A stretch of DNA of 64,000 nucleotides, taken from NCBI GenBank assembly GCA_041675505.1, contig JBAYTR010000005.1, positions 62,001 to 126,000 on the forward strand, read 5' to 3'. This document shows, piece by piece, positions 41,830 through 49,912 of this stretch (position 1 is its first letter; each line of letters opens with the position of its first letter). The translations under genes were made by a program, and so were the position numbers. Origin of the DNA: JAGPCK01 sp041675505 (GTDB taxonomy: Bacteria; Bacteroidota; Bacteroidia; UKL13-3). Below the pieces are notes generated by a model. That model was not told the origin of the DNA, searched no databases, and saw only the letters and a list, made by a program, of their open reading frames with translations.

Positions 41830-42844
41830 CGGCAGTACTGCTGTGGTACAAGGCCAGCACAATCAGGTTCACCACAAAGGCTCTGTAAACGGCCAAACCT
41901 TTGTGTTCCTGTTTGGCCAGTTGCATGGCAGGGGCAAGCAGGTTACGAAGCTCAGGTAGCATATCCAGCAGGGTTTGCATCTTGGCTTTTTCACTCCCTT
42001 CTTTTTTGCCGGCCCACTTTTGCAGCAACCATTTTATCAGCGGGTTTATCAGGTAGAACAGCAACAGCAAGGCAGCCAACGTACGCAATATGGCATAGGT
42101 AGCTTTACTGCCGGCACCTTGTATCAGAAACACACCTACCACAAACAGTAGTATAAAAAATGCACTGAACAGTTTTTTGAAACGTTTATTCTTTTTCTTT
42201 TCCTGTTGTTCCTCTTCAGGTGAAATAGTGAGGGCTTCATACTGCTGTAAAATTTCCATCTGCTGTACTTCCAGTTGTTGGGGCAGTTTGCCGGCCCACC
42301 AACCCAGCACCATTCCCCACAAAGTGTAGATGCCCGTGTAAACCGCAATGAGCCAAAAGCTGAAAGAGAAGTCGGATGACAGCGAGAGGTCTTTTGCTAT
42401 TCCCTGGAAAAAAAGATCCAAAGCTTCCCACAATGATTTTCCGAAAATGAGTGTCATCACCAGAAATTTTTGAATGGCTGATTCAAACAATGCGAGCATT
42501 CCAAACAACACTGCAGCTAAACGAAATGCGGGCAGGGTTGAATACACCACTGCACCCATCAATCCCTGAAAGCCTACTGCAATGTAGGCCGGTGGTGGAG
42601 AGTGCGGACTGGCTGCGGCTTTAATCAACACCACCAATATCGTGGCCTGCAAAATATCTTTCCACCTGTTTTGTGAAAAATGTGCGATAAGGGTAATCAC
42701 CACAATGGCAAAACCACCCAGAAAAAAACCGGTGAAAGGAATTTTGAGTGCATGCATCATGCCTCCCAGTCCGCTTTCAGAAAGCGCCCACAGGGCGGTG
42801 AGGCGGGTAATGGTGTTGCGGTTGTATTCTGTAGAAATGCTCAT
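41819..42844 (-). CDS. Polytopic membrane protein coupled to the NTPase-MobA fusion
   Basis: About 341 residues from MSISTEYNRNTITRLTALWALSESGLGG; a longer frame adds 20 unconvincing residues. Residues 25-170 hold about five hydrophobic helices with small-residue-rich loops (HALKIPFTGFFLGGFAIVVITLIAHF, KAAASPHSPPPAYIAVGFQGLMGAVVY), which recall S-components of ECF transporters. A second membrane region lies at 230-280 and a charged C-terminal helical tail ends in the fusion overlap. I do not recognise the family. Its coupling to a nucleotide-binding partner suggests transport or sensing, but this is inference. Confidence 0.72.
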   Translation of the reverse strand: MSISTEYNRNTITRLTALWALSESGLGGMMHALKIPFTGFFLGGFAIVVITLIAHFSQNRWKDILQATILVVLIKAAASPHSPPPAYIAVGFQGLMGAVVYSTLPAFRLAAVLFGMLALFESAIQKFLVMTLIFGKSLWEALDLFFQGIAKDLSLSSDFSFSFWLIAVYTGIYTLWGMVLGWWAGKLPQQLEVQQMEILQQYEALTISPEEEQQEKKKNKRFKKLFSAFFILLFVVGVFLIQGAGSKATYAILRTLAALLLLFYLINPLIKWLLQKWAGKKEGSEKAKMQTLLDMLPELRNLLAPAMQLAKQEHKGLAVYRAFVVNLIVLALYHSSTADAE

Positions 42845-42955
42845 TTTGATTGCAAAGTAAGCACTCGCATGATAAAAATCATCCACAAGGTTGACGATTG
42901 TCATATTAGCGGGGATTTTATAAGCTCACCTTTGTGAGGTAAAATAATTATATCT

Positions 42956-43345
42956 ATGACCGCACAAGCTAAAGAAAGTATCAAATTACTTCATTTCGAA
43001 CACCGCGAATGGCTCAACCGTTTTGAATTCTATAAAAATGAATTCAGCAATTATGAGCGTCTGTTAGGTGAAGTAGCAGTTAAGAACACCTCGCATGAAA
43101 TCACCCCTCAGGTAGAGCATTTCCAAAATCAGTTTGTGCTGCAAAGAGAGAAACTCGATGTGTTAAAACACAACGTAAAACAATCAGAGCATGCCATTGA
43201 AGAGCGTATGAAAGATAATGCTACAGCTTGGGACCACCAATCCATGCCGGCTGAAACAGAACTGCGCAACAAGGTGCTGGCTTTTGACGACATGTTCAAT
43301 GAACTAAAAGCAGAGTTCAGGACTTTTTTGCAAAAGGTGCTTTAA
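42956..43345 (+). CDS. Small coiled-coil hypothetical protein
   Basis: 129 residues, almost entirely helical and charged (SIKLLHFEHREWLNRFEFYKNEFSNYERLLGEVAVKN, HFQNQFVLQREKLDVLKHNVKQSEHAIEERM). No signal peptide or motif is seen. It is a single-gene transcript, closed by the hairpin at 43398-43427. The function is unknown; a cytoplasmic scaffolding or stress role would be a guess. Confidence 0.65.
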   Translation: MTAQAKESIKLLHFEHREWLNRFEFYKNEFSNYERLLGEVAVKNTSHEITPQVEHFQNQFVLQREKLDVLKHNVKQSEHAIEERMKDNATAWDHQSMPAETELRNKVLAFDDMFNELKAEFRTFLQKVL

Positions 43346-43397
43346 ACCTGTAATGAGTTAGCAAAATAAATTTCATATAAGCGTAATAAGTGGAACT

Positions 43398-43427
43398 GTC
43401 CCGCACTGTGCGGGACTTTTTCATTTT
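43398..43427 (+). terminator. Intrinsic terminator between the coiled-coil gene and the WYL regulator
   Basis: An 8-bp perfect stem (GTCCCGCA 43398-43405, TGCGGGAC 43409-43416) with a 3-nt loop is followed by TTTTTCATTTT on the plus strand. It closes the 42956 transcript and, being convergent, may also limit read-through from the regulator. Confidence 0.85.
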
Positions 43428-44431
43428 ATATAGTTCTGCAACGCAGCTTCCAGTTCCTGCTGTATCTTGTTTTTGAGGTGAGCGGGTGAGTGTACCTTAA
43501 TCTTTGACCCGAAGCTGAGCAACTGGGCCACCAGTTCATAACTTTCTATCACCTCAATTTCAAACTTACAGGCTTTGCTCGTTTCGCTCACAATGCGTTG
43601 TGAATGGTGCAGCGGCTGACTTTTTACATACATGGCCTCGCTGGCAGGGAGTGTAAATGTAACTTTGGCCGGTTGCAGGTTATTGGGTACCGAGATACCA
43701 AAGGCGTGTGCAAAATATTCACGGGTATTAAAACTACTCTCCCTGCTAAATTTTTCCTCTTTCAACTCCAGCGACTGAATGCGATCAAGCGCAAAAGTGG
43801 TAATCTGTTTTTTATCGGGGTGATAGCCCAGCACGTACCAGCGGTTGCGGTATTCCTTTAAAAGATAGGGGTGAAGGTGGTGTTGTTTTGCTGCATCGGG
43901 TTCAAAACGTTGGTACATCAATGTCACCACTTTGCGTTCGCGAATGGCTTGCAATAAAACACCCAGGTATTCATTCCCGGTTTGTACCCAACCTTTTTCT
44001 ACCTGCACGTAATCGTCCAATTTTTCATCTCCCAGGTAATCGTGCAGGTTAATAAGCTCCTCTATTTTTTGTACCGCACCGGCAAAAGATTGCACCGGTT
44101 GCAGCCCGTCAAACTGCCGCATCAGTTGTTTGGCAAAGTCCAGCGCATAAAGTTCTTCCTCACGCAAGGGCATTTTGTTAATGCTGTAATGCTGGTCGCT
44201 GTAGCAGTAGCCATTGTACCTGCGTTCATAAACAATGGGAGCCAGGTAGCCCAGTTCTTCATTGTTTTTCATTTCCTCCAAATCCTTTTCAATGGTACGT
44301 AAGGACACTTTACCTACCACTTCGGTGCAGGCTTCTATCAGGTCTTCTTTACTGGGATAAGGCTTTTGCTTGTTGCGCAAACACTGGTCAATAATGCGGA
44401 AACGGATATAAGCACTCTTATTTATTGGCAT
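43421..44431 (-). CDS. WYL-domain transcriptional regulator (YafY type)
   Basis: About 336 residues from MPINKSAYIRFRIIDQCLRN; a longer frame overlaps the divergent promoter region and is rejected. An N-terminal winged helix (RFRIIDQCLRNKQKPYPSKEDLIEACTEVVGKVSLRTIEKDLEEM) is followed by the WYL domain (ERKVVTLMYQRFEPDAAKQHHLHPYLLKEYRNRWYVLGYHPD, TFALDRIQSLEL) and a WCX extension (PAKVTFTLPASEAMYV, AQLLSFGSKIKVHSP). WYL proteins bind ligands or nucleic acid and often regulate adjacent genes. It is divergent from the gene at 44519 with an inverted repeat between (44463-44479). Confidence 0.92.
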   Translation of the reverse strand: MPINKSAYIRFRIIDQCLRNKQKPYPSKEDLIEACTEVVGKVSLRTIEKDLEEMKNNEELGYLAPIVYERRYNGYCYSDQHYSINKMPLREEELYALDFAKQLMRQFDGLQPVQSFAGAVQKIEELINLHDYLGDEKLDDYVQVEKGWVQTGNEYLGVLLQAIRERKVVTLMYQRFEPDAAKQHHLHPYLLKEYRNRWYVLGYHPDKKQITTFALDRIQSLELKEEKFSRESSFNTREYFAHAFGISVPNNLQPAKVTFTLPASEAMYVKSQPLHHSQRIVSETSKACKFEIEVIESYELVAQLLSFGSKIKVHSPAHLKNKIQQELEAALQNYIK

Positions 44432-44462
44432 GTGGTAAAAATAATTTAAAAAAAATATTTCC

Positions 44463-44479
44463 CCGCATATAGGCTGCGG
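44463..44479. promoter_or_regulatory. Candidate operator between WYL regulator and divergent gene
   Basis: CCGCA-N7-TGCGG forms a perfect 5-bp-arm inverted repeat in the 87-base space between the two divergent starts. Its position suits binding by the neighbouring regulator, but no promoter element was placed with confidence and the short arms could be chance. Confidence 0.35.
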
Positions 44480-44518
44480 TGAACCCCATTTTGTTTGTAT
44501 CATCAAATAACAACAAGT

Positions 44519-44950
44519 ATGAACACACAAATTCAGGTTATCAATCAGGTGCTGCATTTACTGGGTAAAGTCAACACATTGGAAGTTACAGATGAATTCA
44601 GTTATGAGGCACTGGAAGATTTCAGAGTTACATATGTGTATGCAGAAGAGCTGGGTGAAATTATCTACAAAGGTCGCATGGCACTTGTGCAACGTGATAC
44701 CGAAAAACTGAGCAACGTACTTCGCCAGTTGATTAAGCACCCTGCCTTTAAACATGACGGTTCGCGCAAATTGCTGGCGGACTGCATTGAACTGATGCAC
44801 GAAGACAGGTTGCTGTTGCTTACCTCTATGCCGGTACGCAAAATTTTACTGGCCTGCCACAAGAGCATACAAAACCATTTGGGCATACTCATCATCAAAG
44901 GCGAAATCCGTTTTCACCTGATGCAGGCCAGCATTGAAGAATTAGCTTAA
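44519..44950 (+). CDS. Hypothetical protein divergent from WYL regulator
   Basis: 143 residues from MNTQIQVINQVLHLLGKV (a TTG eight codons earlier was rejected). Mostly helical, with an EALEDFRVTYVYAEELGEIIYKGRM segment and a Leu-rich end (LLLLTSMPVRKILLACHKSIQNHLGILIIK). No motif is recognised. It precedes a TPR protein by 26 bases on the same strand, and both are divergent from the WYL regulator, so the three may form a small regulated unit. Confidence 0.65.
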   Translation: MNTQIQVINQVLHLLGKVNTLEVTDEFSYEALEDFRVTYVYAEELGEIIYKGRMALVQRDTEKLSNVLRQLIKHPAFKHDGSRKLLADCIELMHEDRLLLLTSMPVRKILLACHKSIQNHLGILIIKGEIRFHLMQASIEELA

Positions 44951-44976
44951 TCAATCAACTCTTAAAATCCATACTT

Positions 44977-45624
44977 ATGCAAGACAACCGCAGTACTCAA
45001 CTGATGTTTCGCGAGGCGTTACATCTCTACCACCAGGAGCAATTTACCCGTGCTTTTCAGCAACTGGAAATTATACTGGCCCTACAGCCCGCCCACATGC
45101 CGGCTAAATACCAACAGGCTTTGTGCAAAATACATTTAGGGCAGGAGGAAGAGGCTTACCATGATTTATTGCAACTGGTGGAGCAGGATCCGGATCATCA
45201 TCAGGCACTGTCGCAACTGGCGCAGGTATGCTTTAGTCTGGGTGATAAAACCATGGCACTGGTGCATATTCACCGGGCACTGGAAAGTGATTGCGATGAA
45301 ATTAACAGAGCCGAGTACTACTTTATCGCTACCAACTTTTACAGCCTGAGCGGTGAAACGGAAATGGCGCTGGAGTTTGTGGAACAAGCCATTCAACTGC
45401 AACCTTCCAATCAGGAGTACCTGATTAAACGGGCACGTTTGTTTATTAAGCAGCACCAATATGCCTATGCCTTAAGCTGCCTCAACCAATTGCTCATACA
45501 AATGCCTTTTTGCCGCGATGCTTATTTCTTGCGTGCCCTGTGCCGCAAGCAGCTCAACGACAATACGGGTGCTCACCTGGACATGGAACGTTTTCGTTCC
45601 AACCGCTGTGAGTTACCTTCTTAA
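44977..45624 (+). CDS. Tetratricopeptide-repeat protein
   Basis: 215 residues built of TPR-like units: ALHLYHQEQFTRAFQQLEIILALQPAHMPAKYQQALCKIHLGQEEEAYHDLLQLVEQDPDHHQALSQLAQVCFSLGDKTMALVHIHRALESD and two or three more to residue 210. Such proteins mediate protein-protein contacts. No signal peptide is present, so it is cytoplasmic. It forms a pair with the upstream hypothetical gene. The C-terminal residues carry two Cys but no metal motif. Confidence 0.8.
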   Translation: MQDNRSTQLMFREALHLYHQEQFTRAFQQLEIILALQPAHMPAKYQQALCKIHLGQEEEAYHDLLQLVEQDPDHHQALSQLAQVCFSLGDKTMALVHIHRALESDCDEINRAEYYFIATNFYSLSGETEMALEFVEQAIQLQPSNQEYLIKRARLFIKQHQYAYALSCLNQLLIQMPFCRDAYFLRALCRKQLNDNTGAHLDMERFRSNRCELPS

Positions 45625-45655
45625 ATTGAAATTTTAGCTTAGCAAATAAAAGATT

Positions 45656-45711
45656 CTGCCGGGGCCAAGTGTTTGGGTGAACACGTCCCGTGCAGTTTTT
45701 TTGTTTTGGAG
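45656..45711 (+). terminator. Probable terminator after the TPR gene
   Basis: An imperfect stem (CTGCCGGGG ... TCCCGTGCAG, with a TGTT/AACA inner stem) is followed by TTTTTTTGTTTT on the plus strand, 30 bases after the TPR stop. Confidence 0.6.
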
Positions 45712-45723
45712 GTGGAAGCGTTG

Positions 45724-45742
45724 GTTGGCGGGGGACGCCAAC
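45724..45742. repeat. Short perfect palindromic hairpin
   Basis: GTTGGCG-GGGGA-CGCCAAC is a perfect 7-bp stem with a 5-nt loop, in the spacer after the TPR gene. It stands alone but resembles REP-type hairpins. Confidence 0.5.
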
Positions 45743-45767
45743 TACGGACAATTACGAATTCTGTGTT

Positions 45768-46226
45768 TTACTTCTTATTTAACGTAGACGTATCCGGATT
45801 AAAAAGTACCACCCATTTGTTGTCAACAAACTCAACAAAAAATCCAAATCCTTTGTAATAGTTTTTATCGTATTTGAACCAGGCTTTGATGTTGTAGGTG
45901 CCAAAATCACGTGACATCTTTTCGGCTTCTACACTGTAAATTTCTATGTAGTCAATTTTCAGGTTACGGTTCAAAGCGGTGTCTAAAAACTCCTGTAAGT
46001 GATAGAAGTTGTCTTTTATATCTTGCTCAGTAAATGGTCTGTCGTGATAGGGCCACTTGTACTTGCCGGTATGCCATAGGCCGATAAAGGATGCACTGTC
46101 AGAACTTTTTAAATGTGTTATGGCTTTTTCCAGTAGCAGCCGGGCTTCTTTCTTAGATATTTTTTGCCCGAATAAAGTTGTGGACAAGCTCAGGCAAATA
46201 ATGGCGAGTAGTAGTGCTTTTTTCAT
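45768..46226 (-). CDS. Small exported hypothetical protein
   Basis: About 152 residues from MKKALLLAIICLSLSTTLFGQ, a signal peptide. The body (HLKSSDSASFIGLWHTGKYKWPYHDRPFTEQD, RDFGTYNIKAWFKYDKNYYKGFGFFVEFVDNKWVVLF) has the cystatin/NTF2-like feel of small Bacteroidota secreted proteins, but no named family. Its start region (TTTCATTGTACTAAAATA) is duplicated ahead of the next minus-strand gene at 47082, implying a shared promoter type and a common origin. Confidence 0.68.
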   Translation of the reverse strand: MKKALLLAIICLSLSTTLFGQKISKKEARLLLEKAITHLKSSDSASFIGLWHTGKYKWPYHDRPFTEQDIKDNFYHLQEFLDTALNRNLKIDYIEIYSVEAEKMSRDFGTYNIKAWFKYDKNYYKGFGFFVEFVDNKWVVLFNPDTSTLNKK

Positions 46227-46285
46227 TGTACTAAAATACAAAAAGAGAGCGGTTTCAAAGAGTGTTTCAATTTTTTCCTATTAGG

Positions 46286-46309
46286 TTGGTCAGTGCTGAC
46301 ACGGACCAA
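46286..46309. repeat. 24-bp palindromic repeat, copy 1
   Basis: TTGGTCAGTG-CTGA-CACGGACCAA: inverted arms of 10 with one mismatch and a 4-nt loop. It lies upstream of the 46226 gene. Confidence 0.65.
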
Positions 46310-46335
46310 AGCAGTACTCATAGTGTGTGTGCCTT

Positions 46336-47082
46336 CTAATGCGGTGGTAGAACATCCCAAAAAACTAAATTCGGTTTGCACTTCTTAATCTTTTGAATAG
46401 TTGGGTAAATACTCATTCGACTCAAATAAAGTTCTTTGTTTTTTATTTTTGAATCAATAATATTGAATTGATGAATGTCGCTCAATTTACAAACATCACA
46501 TTTAATCTCTGTTATTTGTTTGGTCTCGAATGTGAAACTTTGAAGCTTACTTAGTGTCTCTATCCATTGTGGTATAACCTGCGATTTTCCTCTATAGCCT
46601 AAAAAAGTTAAGCCCAAAAAGGCTGAATCAAATTGGGGAAACGTCAAATTTGGCGCAAACAAGTATAAAAAGTTCAAGCTGTCACTTACGTTAATCAAGT
46701 TGATTCTATCCACCTTGTATCCTCCAAAGATTCCAATTGATTGAAGGTTTTCAAATTTGGCCAAATCTAGATTGGTCACAGGCTGATTTAAATTGTCAAT
46801 CCGAATGCTGATAATTTTATTCAGGTCAATATGTAGTGACAATGCTTCGAAATCAATTGGCTTTGTTGAATTAATTACCAACTGACTTATATCTTTTGAT
46901 TTAATTGAATCTGGTATCTCTGAGATATCGCAATTTGTTAGGTATAGAGCATGATATTTCTCTTTATATACAACGCAACTATTCTTGCTTGGAATGTCTT
47001 TTTTTGTTGTATTGTCACAAGAAGAGACAATTAACAGAATAAGAACTATGCATAAGGAATTAAAAGTACATCTTACTTTCAT
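46336..47082 (-). CDS. Lipoprotein with leucine-rich-repeat-like segments
   Basis: 248 residues. The lipobox IVLILLIVSSC gives a lipid anchor. The body has LRR-like spacing (LYLTNCDISEIPDSIKSKDISQLVI, KIISIRIDNLNQPVTNLDLAKFENLQSIGIFG, LQSFTFETKQITEIKC). LRR surface proteins often bind ligands or partners, but no specific role can be given. It shares an 18-base start/promoter word with the gene at 46226. Confidence 0.7.
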   Translation of the reverse strand: MKVRCTFNSLCIVLILLIVSSCDNTTKKDIPSKNSCVVYKEKYHALYLTNCDISEIPDSIKSKDISQLVINSTKPIDFEALSLHIDLNKIISIRIDNLNQPVTNLDLAKFENLQSIGIFGGYKVDRINLINVSDSLNFLYLFAPNLTFPQFDSAFLGLTFLGYRGKSQVIPQWIETLSKLQSFTFETKQITEIKCDVCKLSDIHQFNIIDSKIKNKELYLSRMSIYPTIQKIKKCKPNLVFWDVLPPH

Positions 47083-47195
47083 TGTACTAAAATAGAAAAA
47101 AAAGAGAGGTTTTATGAGGCTGTTTCAATTTTTATTTTCTAAATCAATCTTTTCTTGTGCTCAACTTTGGTTCTTGCAAGCATTGGGGCTTTCGG

Positions 47196-47218
47196 TTGGT
47201 TCGTGTAACACGAACCAA
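47196..47218. repeat. 24-bp palindromic repeat, copy 2
   Basis: TTGGTTCGTG-TAA-CACGAACCAA is a perfect 10-bp inverted repeat with a 3-nt loop. It lies upstream of the LRR lipoprotein gene at the same relative position as copy 1. Confidence 0.75.
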
Positions 47219-47260
47219 AGCGGGGTAATTTGATGTAATTTAACTTTTTTGCCACTTTCG

Positions 47261-47284
47261 TTTGTTAGTGCTGTCACAAACAAA
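47261..47284. repeat. 24-bp palindromic repeat, copy 3
   Basis: TTTGTTAGTG-CTGT-CACAAACAAA, arms of 10 with one mismatch, and the same GTGCTG(A/T)CAC centre as copy 1. Confidence 0.55.
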
Positions 47285-47312
47285 AGAAAACGGTGAGTGG
47301 ATATGTGTTATT

Positions 47313-48038
47313 TCAATAAAGTAAGTCTGCACCGTTTTCTTTTAAGGTATCAATTAATCCTTTTACACCTTGTTTGATGATTTCTTTTTTAGATTCACTT
47401 AAAAATTCCTTTATGAACTTTGTTCCTTGTTTTGCAATTTTCGCCCAAATACTTGTCAACTTTGTGACAACCCACTTTTTTGATTTATTAGTAATATGGT
47501 CACGAAGGACTATAATGTCTTGCTTTATTTCCTTAATGTCTTTTGTGTTATTTTCAGTTTCAAATTCAGATAATCTATTCCCTATCGCTTCCAAGTATTT
47601 GTCTAATAGTAAAATCTGATTAGTTTTCAATGGCTTTGATTCTGCTTCTTCGTCTATTATTTCAAATTCAGCGTAAAACTCTTCTTTAAATGACTTTGTT
47701 ATTGGGTCATCAAAAAAAGAATTTACGCTTTCGTATTCATTTAATAAATTTGACCAAGCTTCAAATTGCCCTTTCAAACTTGTTACTTCAACCCAAGTTT
47801 GATAACTTCCGCTATCATTAATGTTTCGTGGACACTTTGTTATTAAGAATTGAAATATGTTACTGTTAGTTTTTTGATAATCTTCGATAGTAAAATGAAA
47901 CTTTGAATCTAAATCTTTATCAATTATCTTAAGTAAATTTTCTTTTGGCTCAATAACTTCAAATTTGTCACCTTTTAAATTGACGAAAGGCTCCAATGCT
48001 TTCAAAATTACTAATGGTAAGTCCTTTTTCTTTCTCAT
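47313..48038 (-). CDS. Orphan hypothetical protein with amphipathic C-terminus
   Basis: 241 residues, no signal peptide. The N-terminal half is mixed alpha/beta (LVILKALEPFVNLKGDKFEVIEPKENLLKII). The middle is acidic (EEFYAEFEIIDEEAESKP). The C-terminal 75 residues form long helices (KDIKEIKQDIIVLRDHITNKSKKWVVTKL) ending in a basic amphipathic segment (KEIIKQGVKGLIDTLKENGADLLY). It is strikingly AT-rich and Lys/Asn-rich compared with dinB next door, which suggests recent acquisition. No family is recognised. Confidence 0.62.
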   Translation of the reverse strand: MRKKKDLPLVILKALEPFVNLKGDKFEVIEPKENLLKIIDKDLDSKFHFTIEDYQKTNSNIFQFLITKCPRNINDSGSYQTWVEVTSLKGQFEAWSNLLNEYESVNSFFDDPITKSFKEEFYAEFEIIDEEAESKPLKTNQILLLDKYLEAIGNRLSEFETENNTKDIKEIKQDIIVLRDHITNKSKKWVVTKLTSIWAKIAKQGTKFIKEFLSESKKEIIKQGVKGLIDTLKENGADLLY

Positions 48039-48284
48039 GCTTATTGATGGTTTGTCGTTTTATATGCTTGGAATTTATATAGACGCCATTCTTAGTTCTT
48101 TTGAAAATATTGATTAGATTTCGCAGCCATACCAGATAAATTTTAGGTAAAACTAATCGCATGTATGCAGAAAAACAAATGTAGAAGATAAGTTCAACTT
48201 CGCTATAGCTCCTGTCCCCACGAGCCACTAAAGAAAAATCCGTGGAATCTGTGCAATCAGTGTCGCACTCCTCTTGTGCAGGAG
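48039..48284. repeat. Spacer with inverted repeat and intergenic repeat copy
   Basis: TAGCTCCTG (48206-48214) and CAGGAGCTA (48279-48287) form a 9-bp inverted repeat spanning the dinB stop codon. The 64 bases between contain AAATCCGTGGAATCTGTG and CAATCAGTG, relatives of the repeat array at 39.7-40.0 kb. The minus-strand open frame over 48039-48228 has no start context or motif and is not called a gene. Confidence 0.55.
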
Positions 48285-49574
48285 CTATTTCTTTTTCTTC
48301 CCCGGTATCTTGTTCAAATCCTCGTGCAGGTCTTTGATGGAGCCAAAGCCAATCACATCTTTCAGCACCGGGTCTTTGGATAACTCAGCGGCCCGTATAA
48401 TTTTTTCTGTACCAAAGCGGCCCTTAATGCCGTACACGGTTTTGCGTAATTTGTCTTTGCGGCTGTGGTCGTCAAACAGGGAATACTGCACCTGTGTATC
48501 GGGTACAAAATCACTTACCGTTACGCCCAAAGCTGCCAGTTGGTTGTTGATGATGGGTTGTGTTTGGTGCTCCTTTTCAAAAGCCTCCATTTTTTGTTTT
48601 ACTAAGTGCAACAAATCAATGCCGTCCTGCAAGGGTTGGGAGAGAGGGATGCCTGTTCCCCACTCGTAGCCGTCAATGTAGCGGCAGTAGAGCGATATGT
48701 TACGGCAAAATACGCCTTGCTTTACCATGCGCCCTTCCAGTTTGAGGCAAAGGGATAACAACAACTCTTGCAAGGTTTCCAATTTTTCGCGCTGGTGTTT
48801 GGAAATCATGCGTTGCGCGGCCATGCTCTTGTAATCGTGGGTTTCGGTATCTATGGTTACTTCCTGAAAGTTGAGGCGCTGGTGCCAGTACAAACCCACC
48901 ACACTGCGGCAAGCCGCTTTAAGTTTTTGCGGAGAGGTATACCGCAGTTCCAGCGGAGTGCGAATGCCTGCATGCTCCAGTCGCGTGGCCATGCCACGGG
49001 CAATGCCGGGCAGATCGGTTAGTTTCATGTTTTTCAGAATACCGTCAATGGTATCGGGCATAATGGTGGTAAGGCCATCGGGCTTTTTCACATTGGAAGC
49101 CAGCTTGGCTAAAAAGGCATTGGGGGCAATGCCAATGGAACAGGTAAGGTAATCGCCCACTTCATTTTTAATATCTTTTTTTATTTGTTTGGCCAGCTCT
49201 TTCGGGTCTTTGTAAATAAGGTGGTAGCCCGTAAGGTCAATCACGGCTTCATCAATACTTTTGGGAATTACCTTATCCGAGTACTTGCGCAACACGTTCA
49301 TGATTTTGATGTGTATTTCGCGGTACAGGTTAGGATGTGTTTCCACCGCTACAATATCGGGGCACACTTTTAAAGCCTCGTTCATGCGCATACCACCTTT
49401 TACTCCTTTTTTCTTAGCATCAACGGAAGCGGCAATAATGGCGGCAAAACGGTTGAGGTACACACATACGCCCACAGGTTTTCCGCGCAGTTCAGGGTTT
49501 ACCTGTTGCTCGCAGGTAGCAAAAAAACTGTTCATGTCCACAAACAGAAAACAAGATTCGGGTGCGCGTTGCAT
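48285..49574 (-). CDS. dinB: Y-family DNA polymerase (Pol IV / DinB-UmuC type)
   Basis: 429 residues, a translesion polymerase. The catalytic motifs are VDMNSFFATCEQQVNPELRGKPVGV (Asp of motif I), KSIDEAVIDL (acidic pair of motif III) and YLTCSIGIAPNAFLAKLASNVKKPDGL. The helix-hairpin-helix region is KLTDLPGIARGMATRLEHAGI and the little-finger domain follows. The C-terminal tail (SLFDDHSRKDKLRKTVYGIKGRFG) resembles the UmuC-like DUF4113-type tail with a possible clamp-binding motif QYSLFD. It has no visible LexA site, and is divergent from the cobalamin riboswitch. Confidence 0.92.
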   Translation of the reverse strand: MQRAPESCFLFVDMNSFFATCEQQVNPELRGKPVGVCVYLNRFAAIIAASVDAKKKGVKGGMRMNEALKVCPDIVAVETHPNLYREIHIKIMNVLRKYSDKVIPKSIDEAVIDLTGYHLIYKDPKELAKQIKKDIKNEVGDYLTCSIGIAPNAFLAKLASNVKKPDGLTTIMPDTIDGILKNMKLTDLPGIARGMATRLEHAGIRTPLELRYTSPQKLKAACRSVVGLYWHQRLNFQEVTIDTETHDYKSMAAQRMISKHQREKLETLQELLLSLCLKLEGRMVKQGVFCRNISLYCRYIDGYEWGTGIPLSQPLQDGIDLLHLVKQKMEAFEKEHQTQPIINNQLAALGVTVSDFVPDTQVQYSLFDDHSRKDKLRKTVYGIKGRFGTEKIIRAAELSKDPVLKDVIGFGSIKDLHEDLNKIPGKKKK

Positions 49575-49751
49575 GTGTGCTTACAGTGGGATAAAATTAC
49601 TTCTACGGGCTTACAATTGCATCATCAGTTGGCAGGTAAATTTCAACGCGTTAAACAGCAACTGTTTGTATTTTTTGTTTGGAGAAAAATAAAACTCTCC
49701 CTTTCTTCGCATCCGTTACTCGGTTCTTAGTTCATATAATTTGAACAAAAG
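49575..49751. other. Spacer between dinB and the cobalamin riboswitch
   Basis: No gene is seen. It should hold divergent promoters for dinB and the B12 operon. TATAATTTG near 49737-49745 resembles a -7 element with the spacing off by one base; this is weak. Confidence 0.4.
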
Positions 49752-49912
49752 ATTAATAGGGAATCAGGTGTAAATCCTGAACAGTTCCCGCTGCTGTAAG
49801 TTTCTGCAACGCAAGTTGCAACCTGTTGCCAGCCTTTACGTCACTGTTCACCTTTGGTGGATGGGAAGACCGGACAACTGGGGAAATGAGTCAGAAGACC
49901 TGCCGCAATAAC
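49752..49912 (+). promoter_or_regulatory. Cobalamin (AdoCbl) riboswitch
   Basis: The aptamer core is clear: AATAGGGAATCAGGTG..AAATCCTGAACAGTTCCCGCTGCTGTAAG, an intermediate segment with GCCAGCC and CACTGTTCACC, the GGGAAGACCGG region, and the B12 box GAGTCAGAAGACCTGCC (49888-49904). It precedes the btuB-type receptor start by about 130 bases. The remaining leader (49913-50041) contains short hairpins such as GCTTTC...AAAAAAGC but no clear terminator, so control is probably on translation. High cobalamin should switch the five genes off. Confidence 0.93.

Noticed and set aside
47968..48228. 86-residue minus-strand open frame over the spacer
   Set aside because: Partly overlaps the 47313-48038 gene, covers repeat-bearing spacer and shows no motif or start context.
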